Assembly (NCBI RefSeq): GCF_030373545.1
Contig: NZ_JAUDCO010000002.1
Span: forward strand, 62,001 to 126,000
Length of the DNA stretch: 64,000 nucleotides
Reading direction: 5' to 3'
DNA from: Collinsella tanakaei
GTDB lineage: Bacteria; Actinomycetota; Coriobacteriia; Coriobacteriales; Coriobacteriaceae
Part shown: positions 24,414 to 32,107 of the stretch, in pieces
Numbering within the stretch: the stretch's first letter is position 1
Layout of the letters: every line of letters begins with the position of its first letter
Made by a program: the position numbers and the translations under genes
Notes under the pieces: model-generated
What the model was told of the DNA's origin: nothing
What the model saw: the letters and a program-made list of their open reading frames with translations, nothing else
Database searches by the model: none

Positions 24414-26593
24414 TGGCAGAAGAGAAAAACGAGCTCCCTACCAACGAGTCCGTAGACGCTCCCGAAGCTGACGCGGCGCTTCCCGCGAAGGATTCCGCGC
24501 CGCGGCGTCGGGGACGTAAGCCCAAGGCGGAGGCGGCCGATGCCGCCCCCGCCCCCTCTGAGGACAAGCCGGCCCGTCGCACGCGCACGAAGCGCACGAC
24601 CGCCAAGAAGACCGCGGACGCCCCCGACGTGTCATCCGAGGTCGCCCAGGCACGCGCCCTCGCCCAGATTTCCCAAGCACAAGTCGTTCGTCGTCAGCGC
24701 CAGGAGGCCGACGCGGCCGCCGAGCTCATCGCCGAGCCCGCGCCGAAGCGCCCGCGCGCCAAGAAGAAGTCGACCGACGAGGCGCCCGCAGCGGACGTGA
24801 AGGCTGCCGAGGCCGCACCGTCCGCGACGGCGGAGATTCCCACTGTCGATCCCGCGTTGCGCCCGCATCGTCGCGGCAGGAAGCCCAAGGCCTATGTCGA
24901 AGCCGAGCGCGCCGCTGCCGCTGCGGCCGCCGCCCTGGCGGCCCAGCGCGACGCCGATGCGGAGGCCTCCGCTGCAGATGCGCCCACCCCTGATGCCGCT
25001 GAGCGCGATGACGCGAAGCCCAAGGCGCGCAAGCGCCGCGAACGCGCCTCGGCTAAGGCCGACTCCACCGAGGCGGCCGCTGACGCATCCGAGGGCAAAG
25101 ACGAGCAGGCATCGTCTAAACCCGCCGACGACAAGCGTACGTCCGCTGACGGCGAGCAGCGTGCGGAGGGCGCGCGCGAGCGCCGCACCCACGCCACGCG
25201 CCACGGGGAGCGCACGTCGCGCAACCAAGATCGCAACGATCGGCGCGGCAACGCGAAGGCCGAGCGCAACGGGCGGGGAAACAAGCGCTCCAACCGCTAC
25301 AACAGCGTTCCGACCGAGCCGAGCCTGACCCGCGAGGAGCTCGCGTCCTATAAGGTTGCCGAGCTGCGCGAGAAGGCCCACGAGCTCGATCTGGACACCA
25401 CGGGCAAGAAGAAAGCGGAGCTTGTCGAGGAGATCTATGTCGCCGCGGCGCACGCTGAAGGGTTCCGCGACATCGAGGGCATCCTCGAGATCACCAACGA
25501 GGGCTTCGGCTACATCCGCGCGCACGGCTATATGCCCAGCCGTGACGACGCATTCGTCCCCGCGAACCTCATTCGCGCCGCGCGCCTGCGCACCGGCGAC
25601 TATATCGTCGGCACGCTTCGTCCGTCGCGCGCCAACGACAAGTTCCCGGGTCTGTCCAAGATCGCCTCGGTCAACGGCGTCGACCCCGAGCAGATTCGCA
25701 TGCGCCCCAAGTTCGCCGAGCTCACGCCCGTCTATCCGAATGAGCGGCTCAAGATGGAGCACGGGCGCGATTCCATCACCGGCCGTGCGATCGACATCGT
25801 CTCGCCGATCGGCAAGGGCCAGCGCGGCCTGATCGTCTCGCCCCCCAAGGCGGGTAAGACGACGGTCCTGAAGCACATCTGCCAGTCCATCGCGGTCAAT
25901 AACCCCGAGGTCCATCTCATCTGCCTGCTGGTTGACGAGCGCCCCGAGGAAGTTACCGACATGGAGCGCTCCATTCGCGGCGAGGTTGTCGCCTCGACCT
26001 TCGATATGCCGGCCGACAACCATACGCGTGTCTCCGAGCTGGTTATCGAGCGCGCCAAGCGCATCGTCGAGATGGGCGGGGACGTGGTCGTCGTGCTCGA
26101 CTCCATCACCCGTCTTGCGCGCGCCTACAACCTGACAGCCCCCGCATCGGGCCGCATCCTGTCCGGCGGCGTCGACTCCGCCGCCCTCTATCCGCCCAAG
26201 CGCTTTTTGGGTGCCGCCCGCAACATCGAGAACGGCGGCTCGCTCACCATTCTCGCCTCGGCGCTCATCGACACCGGCTCCAAGATGGACGAGGTGATCT
26301 TCGAGGAGTTCAAGGGTACGGGCAACATGGAGCTCAAGCTCGACCGCGACCTCGCCGACCGCCGCATCTTCCCGGCTATCGATCCGGTGGCGTCCGGCAC
26401 GCGCAACGAGGACCTGCTCATCGACGAGAACATGCGTCCGTTCGTGTGGGGCATCCGGCGCATCCTGGCCAATATGAACAACACCGAGCGCGCTGCCGCC
26501 TCGTTCATCAAGGGCCTGAAGGGCACCAACTCCAACGACGAGTTCCTCATCAGGACCGCCAAGAAGGCCGCCGAACACCCCGAGGCGCTGTAG
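24413..26593 (+). CDS. rho: Transcription termination factor Rho with long N-terminal extension
   Basis: The 726-aa protein starts at a GTG that overlaps the fsa stop by one base. Residues 1 to about 300 are low complexity (Ala, Lys, Arg, Glu, then an Arg/Asn-rich basic stretch), as in actinobacterial Rho. The Rho N domain starts at LTREELASYKVAELREKA. The RNA-binding fold (FGYIRAHGYMPSRDDAFVP), Walker A SPPKAGKTT near residue 478 and Walker B VVVVLDSITRLARA follow. Rho is a hexameric RNA helicase that ends transcription. The ~300-aa extension more than explains the excess over the ~420 aa of E. coli Rho. Confidence 0.95.
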   Translation: MAEEKNELPTNESVDAPEADAALPAKDSAPRRRGRKPKAEAADAAPAPSEDKPARRTRTKRTTAKKTADAPDVSSEVAQARALAQISQAQVVRRQRQEADAAAELIAEPAPKRPRAKKKSTDEAPAADVKAAEAAPSATAEIPTVDPALRPHRRGRKPKAYVEAERAAAAAAAALAAQRDADAEASAADAPTPDAAERDDAKPKARKRRERASAKADSTEAAADASEGKDEQASSKPADDKRTSADGEQRAEGARERRTHATRHGERTSRNQDRNDRRGNAKAERNGRGNKRSNRYNSVPTEPSLTREELASYKVAELREKAHELDLDTTGKKKAELVEEIYVAAAHAEGFRDIEGILEITNEGFGYIRAHGYMPSRDDAFVPANLIRAARLRTGDYIVGTLRPSRANDKFPGLSKIASVNGVDPEQIRMRPKFAELTPVYPNERLKMEHGRDSITGRAIDIVSPIGKGQRGLIVSPPKAGKTTVLKHICQSIAVNNPEVHLICLLVDERPEEVTDMERSIRGEVVASTFDMPADNHTRVSELVIERAKRIVEMGGDVVVVLDSITRLARAYNLTAPASGRILSGGVDSAALYPPKRFLGAARNIENGGSLTILASALIDTGSKMDEVIFEEFKGTGNMELKLDRDLADRRIFPAIDPVASGTRNEDLLIDENMRPFVWGIRRILANMNNTERAAASFIKGLKGTNSNDEFLIRTAKKAAEHPEAL

Positions 26594-26624
26594 GCCTCGA
26601 GCCGCGCGTCCACATGGCACGTAA

Positions 26625-26654
26625 AGGCCTCCGCAGGCAATCCTGCGGAGGCCT
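26625..26654. terminator. Terminator hairpin between rho and the SDR gene
   Basis: AGGCCTCCGCAGG (26625-26637) pairs perfectly with CCTGCGGAGGCCT (26642-26654) around loop CAAT, between convergent genes. Confidence 0.75.
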
Positions 26655-26706
26655 GTTCGTCTGATGGGCGAGCGGCGCACCGGCGAACGGTGCGCCGTGA
26701 AGTGCG

Positions 26707-27483
26707 CTACAGAATGCCGAGGGCGCGCTGGATCGCGACGGTCGCTCGGTAGGGGAGCACGTGCGATGCGAGGTAGAGCGCCTTCATGTCGCATGAGGGG
26801 ATGCACAGGCTGCGCCCCGCGTTCGCGGCGCGAAGTGCGGCATGCGCCACGTCGTCTGCCTGCTCGAACCCGATCGCGCACATCTTGGCCGCCGCGGCGG
26901 CATCGCCCGGCGCATCGAGGAACTCCGTCTTCATGAACTTGGGGCACACGGCGGTCACGTGGATCCCCGCATCGCCCAGCTCGGCGTCGAGCGAACGCGA
27001 CAGGTCGAGTACGAAGCGCTTGCACGCGGAGTAGACCGCGAGCTTCGGCTGGGGTATGAATGCCGCGACGCTCGCCACGTTGACGATGCGCGAGCCGGGC
27101 CTCATGAAGGGGAGCGTGCGGTAGATGAGCTCGACGGGGGCTTTGACCAGAAGGGAGAGCATGGAGTCGGCTGCAGACCGCTCGATGTGGGCGAAGCTGC
27201 CGAACGCGCCGGCTCCGGCGTTGTTGACAAGGAGCGACACGCTCGCTGCGGGCGTCTCGGACAGCGCGGACTCCAGGATGCTGAAGGACACAGGATCGGT
27301 TAGGTCCATGCAGAAGGGGCGCACGGTGACGGACGTGGTCCGCACGAGCGAGTCGAGCCGTTCGGCGCGGCGGGCAACGACCCAGATCTCATCGATGGGG
27401 CCGGCCTCTCCGGCGTCGATGCGGCGGACGAATTCCCTTCCGAGGCCCGAGGAGGCGCCGGTGACGATGGCGATGGACGGCAT
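26707..27483 (-). CDS. Short-chain dehydrogenase/reductase (SDR)
   Basis: The 258-aa protein is a classical SDR: nucleotide-binding TGASSGLGREF at the N-terminus, NNAGAGAFG, catalytic Ser in RIVNVASVA, and YSACK holding the catalytic Tyr and Lys. The substrate is unknown; close annotation would be an NAD(P)-dependent oxidoreductase. ATG at 27483 has AAGGAGCTCCC directly upstream, and the longer open frame to 27606 has no support. It is convergent with rho and transcribed alone. Confidence 0.9.
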   Translation of the reverse strand: MPSIAIVTGASSGLGREFVRRIDAGEAGPIDEIWVVARRAERLDSLVRTTSVTVRPFCMDLTDPVSFSILESALSETPAASVSLLVNNAGAGAFGSFAHIERSAADSMLSLLVKAPVELIYRTLPFMRPGSRIVNVASVAAFIPQPKLAVYSACKRFVLDLSRSLDAELGDAGIHVTAVCPKFMKTEFLDAPGDAAAAAKMCAIGFEQADDVAHAALRAANAGRSLCIPSCDMKALYLASHVLPYRATVAIQRALGIL

Positions 27484-27817
27484 GGGAGCTCCTTTATGCG
27501 ACGACAGACGACACAATACGTCTTGTTCCCCAAAACGCGACGCCTCGTGCGGTCGATTTGGCGCCAGGGCCGCTGTTTTCCGTGGGCGTACCCGTTCAAG
27601 ACGCAATTGAGTCTACCTTGCATTTGTGCAGGTGTTCTCGCATAATAGCTGCTAACGGTCGCGACGGTAAACGCAGATGAATCGAACCACATCCGTTGCT
27701 TGGTACCACATCGCCCAAGCTTCACAATCGACGTTTCCCGCGAACGCCCCGGGGGTGAACTCGGCTTCTGCCGCGTTTACCTCGGCTGTTGTGCATCAAG
27801 AGATGGAGGAGACGGCA

Positions 27818-28999
27818 ATGGAGGCTTCCATGCATACGCATCGTGCGCTCACGGCGGGTCTGTCGGCGGGTGCAGGGTTGGCGATTTCCGCTGCGGCGTT
27901 TGCGGCGACCATGCCCTTCGAGCGTGTTCACAGCGTCATCGGGTCCGCCGCCGTTCCCTTTGCCGTCGGCTCCGTCGCGGGCGTGGGGCTGTTCGCCATC
28001 GGTCTCGGTATCGCCGACATCGCAACCGCTCACCGCGATGAGGGCTACCAGGCGAAGGTCCGCAAGGCAAACGCCGACGCCGAAGCCTACCGGCGCTCCC
28101 GCCAGCGCACCGCAGCGCCCAAGGGCGTGCCGGTGATCGCCCGCGCCTCCGACGCTCTGAGCGAGGAGGAGGCATGGGCGGATATCGATGAGCTGCTGAG
28201 AAGCGATTCCCCGGTCAGCTGCGACCCTGCGCGCTCCAAGGATATCTACGAGATCGCCCTCGAGGAGATGTCCGCCGGTGCGGCGGCGTCCTCGTCGACA
28301 CATGCCGGGTATTCTGCTTCCGCCGCCGAGCCCGTGGTCGACCCCTTCGCCTACACGCCTCAGCCCGATGATGCCTACGGAGTGTGGGCATCTCAGGCTT
28401 CTGCCGATGTCACCTCGCAGATCTACGCGCAGGCGCCCGCCGACGTCACGGCGTCGACCTATACGCCGAGCGGAGCCGTCACGGGTCAGGGGTTCCAGCA
28501 GGCAGCGCAGGCTGCGGACAGCACGAACGTCTACATGGCCGCGGCGGGCTACCAGGCTGCCGCTCCCTCGCCGCAGGTGGCGGGTTTCGATCTCGACCTG
28601 GACGAGCCCTCTGTGGACTACTTCTCCGAGGTTCCCGTCGCGCCTGCAGCCGAGGCCGTCGCGGAGCCTGCGGTCGCGTCGGTCCCCATGGCGGACTATT
28701 CCGGCCATGAGGATATGTGGGCCGCGGCCCTGGCGATTCTCGCCGAGCCGGATGATGCGGGTGCAACCGCGTTCGCTTCGACGGCGAACCTGGGCAACAC
28801 CGACCCGCTCGCCGCGACCCGTATGAGCGCCTTTGCCGAGGGCGCCCAGCAGACCGGCAGGCATACGCGCGTCAACGAGATCCTCGAAGAGGAGTTCGAG
28901 CGCGTTCCCTCTCAGAGCGTCCGCCGTACGAGCCGCGAGTACCTGCGCGTCATCCAGGGCGGAACCCAGGCGCTCCCGCGCATGACGGTCGAGGCGTAA
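27818..28999 (+). CDS. Membrane protein with long low-complexity cytoplasmic region, unknown function
   Basis: I do not recognise this 393-aa protein. Two hydrophobic helices lie in the first ~65 residues (LTAGLSAGAGLAISAAAFAA and AAVPFAVGSVAGVGLFAIGLGI). A short basic stretch, an acidic block (SEEEAWADIDELL) and a ~200-residue Ala/Pro/Ser/Tyr-rich, probably disordered stretch follow. The C-terminus is more conserved-looking: RVNEILEEEFERVPSQSVRRTSREYLRVIQGG. ATG 27818 follows GGAGGA by 7 bases; upstream codons in frame lack a site. It may be a scaffold or cell-envelope protein (weak inference). Confidence 0.75.
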   Translation: MEASMHTHRALTAGLSAGAGLAISAAAFAATMPFERVHSVIGSAAVPFAVGSVAGVGLFAIGLGIADIATAHRDEGYQAKVRKANADAEAYRRSRQRTAAPKGVPVIARASDALSEEEAWADIDELLRSDSPVSCDPARSKDIYEIALEEMSAGAAASSSTHAGYSASAAEPVVDPFAYTPQPDDAYGVWASQASADVTSQIYAQAPADVTASTYTPSGAVTGQGFQQAAQAADSTNVYMAAAGYQAAAPSPQVAGFDLDLDEPSVDYFSEVPVAPAAEAVAEPAVASVPMADYSGHEDMWAAALAILAEPDDAGATAFASTANLGNTDPLAATRMSAFAEGAQQTGRHTRVNEILEEEFERVPSQSVRRTSREYLRVIQGGTQALPRMTVEA

Positions 29000-29005
29000 C
29001 GCACG

Positions 29006-29494
29006 TTGAGCTTCAGATGTAACCGTACGCATTCGGGCATATCTGTGCCCTGGCTGATCGCGTCCGTCGCGATGGTTGCCCTGATATGGGGAAATTCGCT
29101 TGTGCCGGGGGAGGGGAGCTCATCTGTCAGCATGGCGGTCGTCGATGCCGTGCGCGCCGTGCTCGATGGGTGCGGCATCCCGAGTGCATGGGTCACCAAT
29201 TTTCTTGTGCGCAAGACGGCTCACTTCACCGAATACGCCATCTTGGGAATCCTGATCGCGCAGGCGCTTGATCACGACGGACGGGCGCCGCAGGCCCGCC
29301 TGCTCACCATCGCCGCCCTGCTCGTCTTGGTCCCGTCGGTCGATGAGGGGATCCAGCTGTTCGTGAGCGGGAGGTCAGGCCAGGTGAGCGACGTACTGCT
29401 CGACTGCTGCGGAGCCGCGACGGGCGTGGCTGTACGCCATCTGATCAGGTTCGGCATTCGGCGCGGGAAAGCATCGGACGGCGGCGGCGGCTGA
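29006..29494 (+). CDS. VanZ-like family membrane protein
   Basis: The 162-aa protein has four hydrophobic segments and the VanZ-like landmarks: LIWGNSLVPG, VRKTAHFTEYAILGILIAQAL (the conserved K-x-x-H-x-x-E-Y), and SVDEGIQLFVSGRSGQVSDVLLDCCGAATG. The teicoplanin-resistance protein VanZ names the family, but most members are of unknown role. The start is uncertain: TTG at 29006 lies six bases after the preceding stop, and GTG at 29045 is the alternative. Either way it is closely coupled to the upstream gene. Confidence 0.8.
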   Translation: MSFRCNRTHSGISVPWLIASVAMVALIWGNSLVPGEGSSSVSMAVVDAVRAVLDGCGIPSAWVTNFLVRKTAHFTEYAILGILIAQALDHDGRAPQARLLTIAALLVLVPSVDEGIQLFVSGRSGQVSDVLLDCCGAATGVAVRHLIRFGIRRGKASDGGGG

Positions 29495-29551
29495 CGTTTT
29501 CTGCGGGTTGTCGTGCTTTCTACACAGGGCAAAGTTTTTCGAAGAAAATGC

Positions 29552-29580
29552 TTGCACCACCGGCATGCGGCGTGCATAAT
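29552..29580 (+). promoter_or_regulatory. Promoter of the tRNA-His/Lys/Lys cluster
   Basis: TTGCAC (29552-29557) and CATAAT (29575-29580) are spaced by 17 bp, 28 bp before the tRNA-His gene. Confidence 0.7.
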
Positions 29581-29608
29581 ATACAACGCGCTTTGCAAGA
29601 GGCCACAT

Positions 29609-29686
29609 GGTGGGTGTAGCTCAGTTGGCTAGAGCGACGGGTTGTGGTCCCGTAGGTCGAGGGTTCGAGTCCCTTTACCCACCCCA
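29609..29686 (+). tRNA. tRNA-His(GTG)
   Basis: The cloverleaf has acceptor GTGGGTG/TACCCAC, plus the extra G at -1 (29609) that faces the C discriminator, the identity mark of histidine tRNAs. The anticodon loop is TTGTGGT with anticodon GTG. CCA is encoded. Confidence 0.95.
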
Positions 29687-29712
29687 TTCCCTCTTGTGCG
29701 CTTCGGTTGCAT

Positions 29713-29789
29713 GGACCGTTAGCTCAGCTGGCTAGAGCAGGGGACTCTTAATCCCAAGGTCCAGGGTTCGAATCCCTGACGGTCCACCA
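29713..29789 (+). tRNA. tRNA-Lys(CTT), first copy
   Basis: A 77-nt cloverleaf with acceptor GGACCGT/ACGGTCC, anticodon loop CTCTTAA (anticodon CTT) and an encoded CCA. It lies 26 bp after tRNA-His. Confidence 0.95.
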
Positions 29790-29811
29790 TCAACCACGCC
29801 CTACGGCACTC

Positions 29812-29885
29812 GGACCGTTAGCTCAGCTGGCTAGAGCAGGGGACTCTTAATCCCAAGGTCCAGGGTTCGAATCCCTGACGGTCCA
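29812..29885 (+). tRNA. tRNA-Lys(CTT), second copy
   Basis: Identical to the first tRNA-Lys through the discriminator base and the following CC, but the next base is C, so CCA is not encoded and must be completed enzymatically. The 22-bp spacer separates the tandem copies. Confidence 0.93.
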
Positions 29886-29898
29886 CCCATTCGCAACG

Positions 29899-29921
29899 AA
29901 GCCCCGACAAGGGGCTTTTTT
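29899..29921 (+). terminator. Terminator of the tRNA cluster
   Basis: AAGCCCC (29899-29905) pairs with GGGGCTT (29911-29917) and runs into a T-tract. Confidence 0.85.
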
Positions 29922-29936
29922 CATATCTGTTCACCT

Positions 29937-30001
29937 TGCGGGGGATTCGAACCCGAAGGGCCCCATGCTGCGACGAACGCGTGAGCGTTCGCCAGCATGG
30001 G
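29937..30001. repeat. T-arm-like segment plus strong hairpin downstream of the tRNA cluster
   Basis: GCGGGGGATTCGAACCCG reads as a tRNA T arm on the minus strand. It continues AAGGGC into a hairpin: CCCATGCTG (29962-29970) with CAGCATGGG (29993-30001), and inside it CGAACGC/GCGTTCG. The same layout (T-arm complement, then AGGGC, then hairpin) occurs after tRNA-Ala at 8595-8655. No intact tRNA is encoded on either strand here. Confidence 0.6.
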
Positions 30002-30005
30002 TCGT

Positions 30006-30036
30006 ATGTAAAATTACCCTAGGGATTTTTTTACAT
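30006..30036 (-). repeat. 31-bp palindromic repeat, copy B (REP-like, inverted)
   Basis: Same outer arms and CCCTAGGG core as copy A, in the opposite orientation (right spacer read on its own strand is TAA instead of TGA). With copy C it forms an inverted pair; ACGT-containing flanks extend the complementarity by 5 bp. Confidence 0.9.
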
Positions 30037-30079
30037 GACGTTCAGCAGGGCTGCTATCGCCCGATTCGGCCCACACGTC

Positions 30080-30110
30080 ATGTAAAAAAATCCCTAGGGT
30101 GATTTTACAT
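30080..30110 (+). repeat. 31-bp palindromic repeat, copy C (REP-like)
   Basis: Identical in all 31 positions to copy A. It faces copy B across a 43-bp spacer; the immediately adjacent bases ACATGACGT and ACGTCATGT are also complementary. Confidence 0.92.
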
Positions 30111-30236
30111 GCAATTCGCTGCCGTTCGCCGAATCATGCGTGACGCTTTCGCGCTAAAATGGTCACGCATGTCAGTGTCCGAAATGTGTACTTCGCCAGT
30201 ACGCGTTCGGGATTGATCACGAAAGAGAGGAGAGGC

Positions 30237-30971
30237 ATGCAGTACACAGCAGAAGTGGAGAACATGTGCCCCGTCGCCAAGGGCGCATACCACGGCCCCG
30301 CGCCCATCCCCGAGGAGGGTCAGTGGATCCAGGCCAAGGAGATCTCCGACATCTCCGGCCTTACGCACGGCGTGGGTTGGTGCGCTCCCCAGCAGGGTGC
30401 GTCCAAGCTGACGCTCAACGTCAAGAACGGCATCATCGAGGAGTGCCTCGTCGAGACCCTCGGTTGCTCCGGCATGACTCACTCCGCCGCCATGGCTTCC
30501 GAGATCCTTCCCGGTAAGACCATCCTCGAGGCCCTGAACACCGACCTCGTCTGCGACGCCATCAACGTTGCCATGCGCGAGATCTTCCTGCAGATCGTGT
30601 ACGGTCGCAGCCAGACCGCGTTCTCCGAGGGCGGCCTGCCCGTCGGCGCCTCCCTTGACGACCTCGGCAAGGGCCTGCGCTCCCAGGTCGGCACCATGTT
30701 CGGCACCAAGGCCAAGGGCGCTCGTTACCTCGAGCTCTCCCAGGGCTACGTCACCCGCATGGCGCTGAACGACAAGAACGAGATCATCGCGTTCGAGTTC
30801 CTGAACCTCGGTAAGTTCACCGACGCCCTCAAGAAGGGCGCCACCCCCGAGGACGCCATCGCGGGCGCCATGGGTCACTATGGTCAGTGGGAGGCCGCTG
30901 CCAAGTACATCGATCCTCGTACCGACGAGGAGACCCACACCGTCGAGTCCGTGTTCCCGGTTCACGAGTAG
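30237..30971 (+). CDS. NifU/IscU-like iron-sulfur scaffold protein partner of GGGtGRT protein
   Basis: The 244-aa protein resembles the IscU/NifU N-terminal scaffold fold: a Cys in LTHGVGWCAPQQGASKLTLNVKNGIIEECLVETLGCSGMTHSAAMASEIL, with GWCAPQ and GCSGM at the positions of scaffold cysteines. The C-terminal ~120 residues are specific to this subgroup. Such proteins are habitually encoded next to GGGtGRT proteins in anaerobes; no reaction is established. ATG 30237 follows GAGAGGAGAGG. It is distinct from the SufU encoded at 35753. The two-gene operon is preceded by palindromes B and C and followed by D. Confidence 0.82.
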   Translation: MQYTAEVENMCPVAKGAYHGPAPIPEEGQWIQAKEISDISGLTHGVGWCAPQQGASKLTLNVKNGIIEECLVETLGCSGMTHSAAMASEILPGKTILEALNTDLVCDAINVAMREIFLQIVYGRSQTAFSEGGLPVGASLDDLGKGLRSQVGTMFGTKAKGARYLELSQGYVTRMALNDKNEIIAFEFLNLGKFTDALKKGATPEDAIAGAMGHYGQWEAAAKYIDPRTDEETHTVESVFPVHE

Positions 30972-30989
30972 AAAGGGAGGGAAAGAACA

Positions 30990-31994
30990 ATGGCTGTTAG
31001 CTTCGAAGGTTACGAGCGCCGCATCGACAAGATCAACGCGTGCCTCGCCGAGAACGGCATCTCCTCCCTCGAGGAGGCCCTGCAGATCTGCCAGGACAAG
31101 GGCATCGACCCGCGCGCGATCACCGAGGACGTCCAGTCCATCGCGTTCGAGAACGCCAAGTGGGCCTACACCCTCGGCTGCGCGCTCGCCATCAAGAAGG
31201 GCGCCAAGAGCGCCTCTGAGGCCGCCGCTATCATCGGCGAGGGCCTGCAGGCCTTCTGCGTGCCCGGCTCCGTCGCCGAGGACCGCAAGGTCGGTCTGGG
31301 CCACGGCAACCTGGGCGCCATGCTGCTCGGCGACGACACCGAGTGCTTCGCGTTCCTGGCCGGTCACGAGTCCTTCGCGGCCGCTGAGGGCGCTATCGGC
31401 ATCGCGATGAACGCCAACAAGGCCCGCAAGAAGCCGCTGCGCGTCATCCTGAACGGTCTTGGCAAGGACGCCGCCCAGATCATCGCCCGCATCAACGGCT
31501 TCACCTACGTGAAGACCCAGTTCGACTACTTCACCAGCGAGCTCAAGATCGTCGAGAAGATTCCGTACTCCGATGGTCCGCGCGCCGAGGTCAACTGCTA
31601 CGGCGCCGACGACGTCCGCGAGGGTGTCGCCATCATGTGGCACGAGAACGTCGACATCTCGATCACCGGCAACTCCACCAACCCCACGCGCTTCCAGCAC
31701 CCCGTCGCGGGCACCTACTTCAAGGAGCGCGTGCTGGCCGGCAAGAAGTACTTCTCCGTCGCTTCCGGCGGCGGTACCGGCCGTACCCTGCACCCGGACA
31801 ACATGGCCGCCGGCCCTGCCTCCTACGGCATGACCGACACCATGGGCCGCATGCACTCCAGCGCCCAGTTCGCCGGCTCCTCCTCGGTGCCTGCGCACGT
31901 CGACATGATGGGCCTCATCGGCATGGGCAACAACCCCATGGTCGGCTGCACCGTCGCGTGCGCCGTCGCCGTCAACGCTGCGCTCAACGAGTAG
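30990..31994 (+). CDS. GGGtGRT protein
   Basis: The 334-aa protein contains the family-naming motif in VASGGGTGRTLHPDNMAAGPASYGMTDTMG, then a Gly/Met/Cys-rich C-terminus (GLIGMGNNPMVGCTVACAVAVNAALNE). The family is conserved in anaerobic bacteria and archaea, usually beside the NifU-like gene found here, but its function is unknown. AAAGGGAGGGAAAG precedes the ATG, 18 bases after the upstream stop, so the pair is cotranscribed. High codon bias suggests strong expression (inference). Confidence 0.9.
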   Translation: MAVSFEGYERRIDKINACLAENGISSLEEALQICQDKGIDPRAITEDVQSIAFENAKWAYTLGCALAIKKGAKSASEAAAIIGEGLQAFCVPGSVAEDRKVGLGHGNLGAMLLGDDTECFAFLAGHESFAAAEGAIGIAMNANKARKKPLRVILNGLGKDAAQIIARINGFTYVKTQFDYFTSELKIVEKIPYSDGPRAEVNCYGADDVREGVAIMWHENVDISITGNSTNPTRFQHPVAGTYFKERVLAGKKYFSVASGGGTGRTLHPDNMAAGPASYGMTDTMGRMHSSAQFAGSSSVPAHVDMMGLIGMGNNPMVGCTVACAVAVNAALNE

Positions 31995-32031
31995 TCGCGT
32001 GAAATAAGACAGAGGTATTCATCTCTGCGCA

Positions 32032-32065
32032 CCGCCGTCCGGTTCCGTTCCGGGCGGCGGTTTTT
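32032..32065 (+). terminator. Terminator of the GGGtGRT operon
   Basis: CCGCCGTCCGG (32032-32042) pairs with CCGGGCGGCGG (32050-32060) with one wobble and is followed by TTTTT. Copy D of the palindrome starts at the next base. Confidence 0.88.
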
Positions 32066-32096
32066 ATGTAAAATAACCCTAGGGATTTTTTTACAT
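32066..32096 (-). repeat. 31-bp palindromic repeat, copy D (REP-like) in the RAYT leader
   Basis: Same arms and core as copies A-C, inverted orientation (spacer TTA when read on its own strand). It abuts the U-run of the preceding terminator on one side and the AGGGAGGG ribosome-binding site of the RAYT gene on the other. Confidence 0.92.
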
Positions 32097-32107
32097 AGGG
32101 AGGGATC

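Noticed and set aside
24632-27025. A 797-codon open frame antisense to rho
   Set aside because: Arg/Gly/Val-rich mirror of the rho gene and its extension; no family signature.
29937-30001. A minus-strand tRNA gene after the tRNA-His/Lys cluster
   Set aside because: Only a T-arm-like segment is present; no acceptor, D arm or anticodon arm can be built around it.
30001-30115. A CRISPR array from palindromic repeats B and C
   Set aside because: There are only two copies here, in opposite orientation, with no uniform spacers and no cas genes anywhere in the window.
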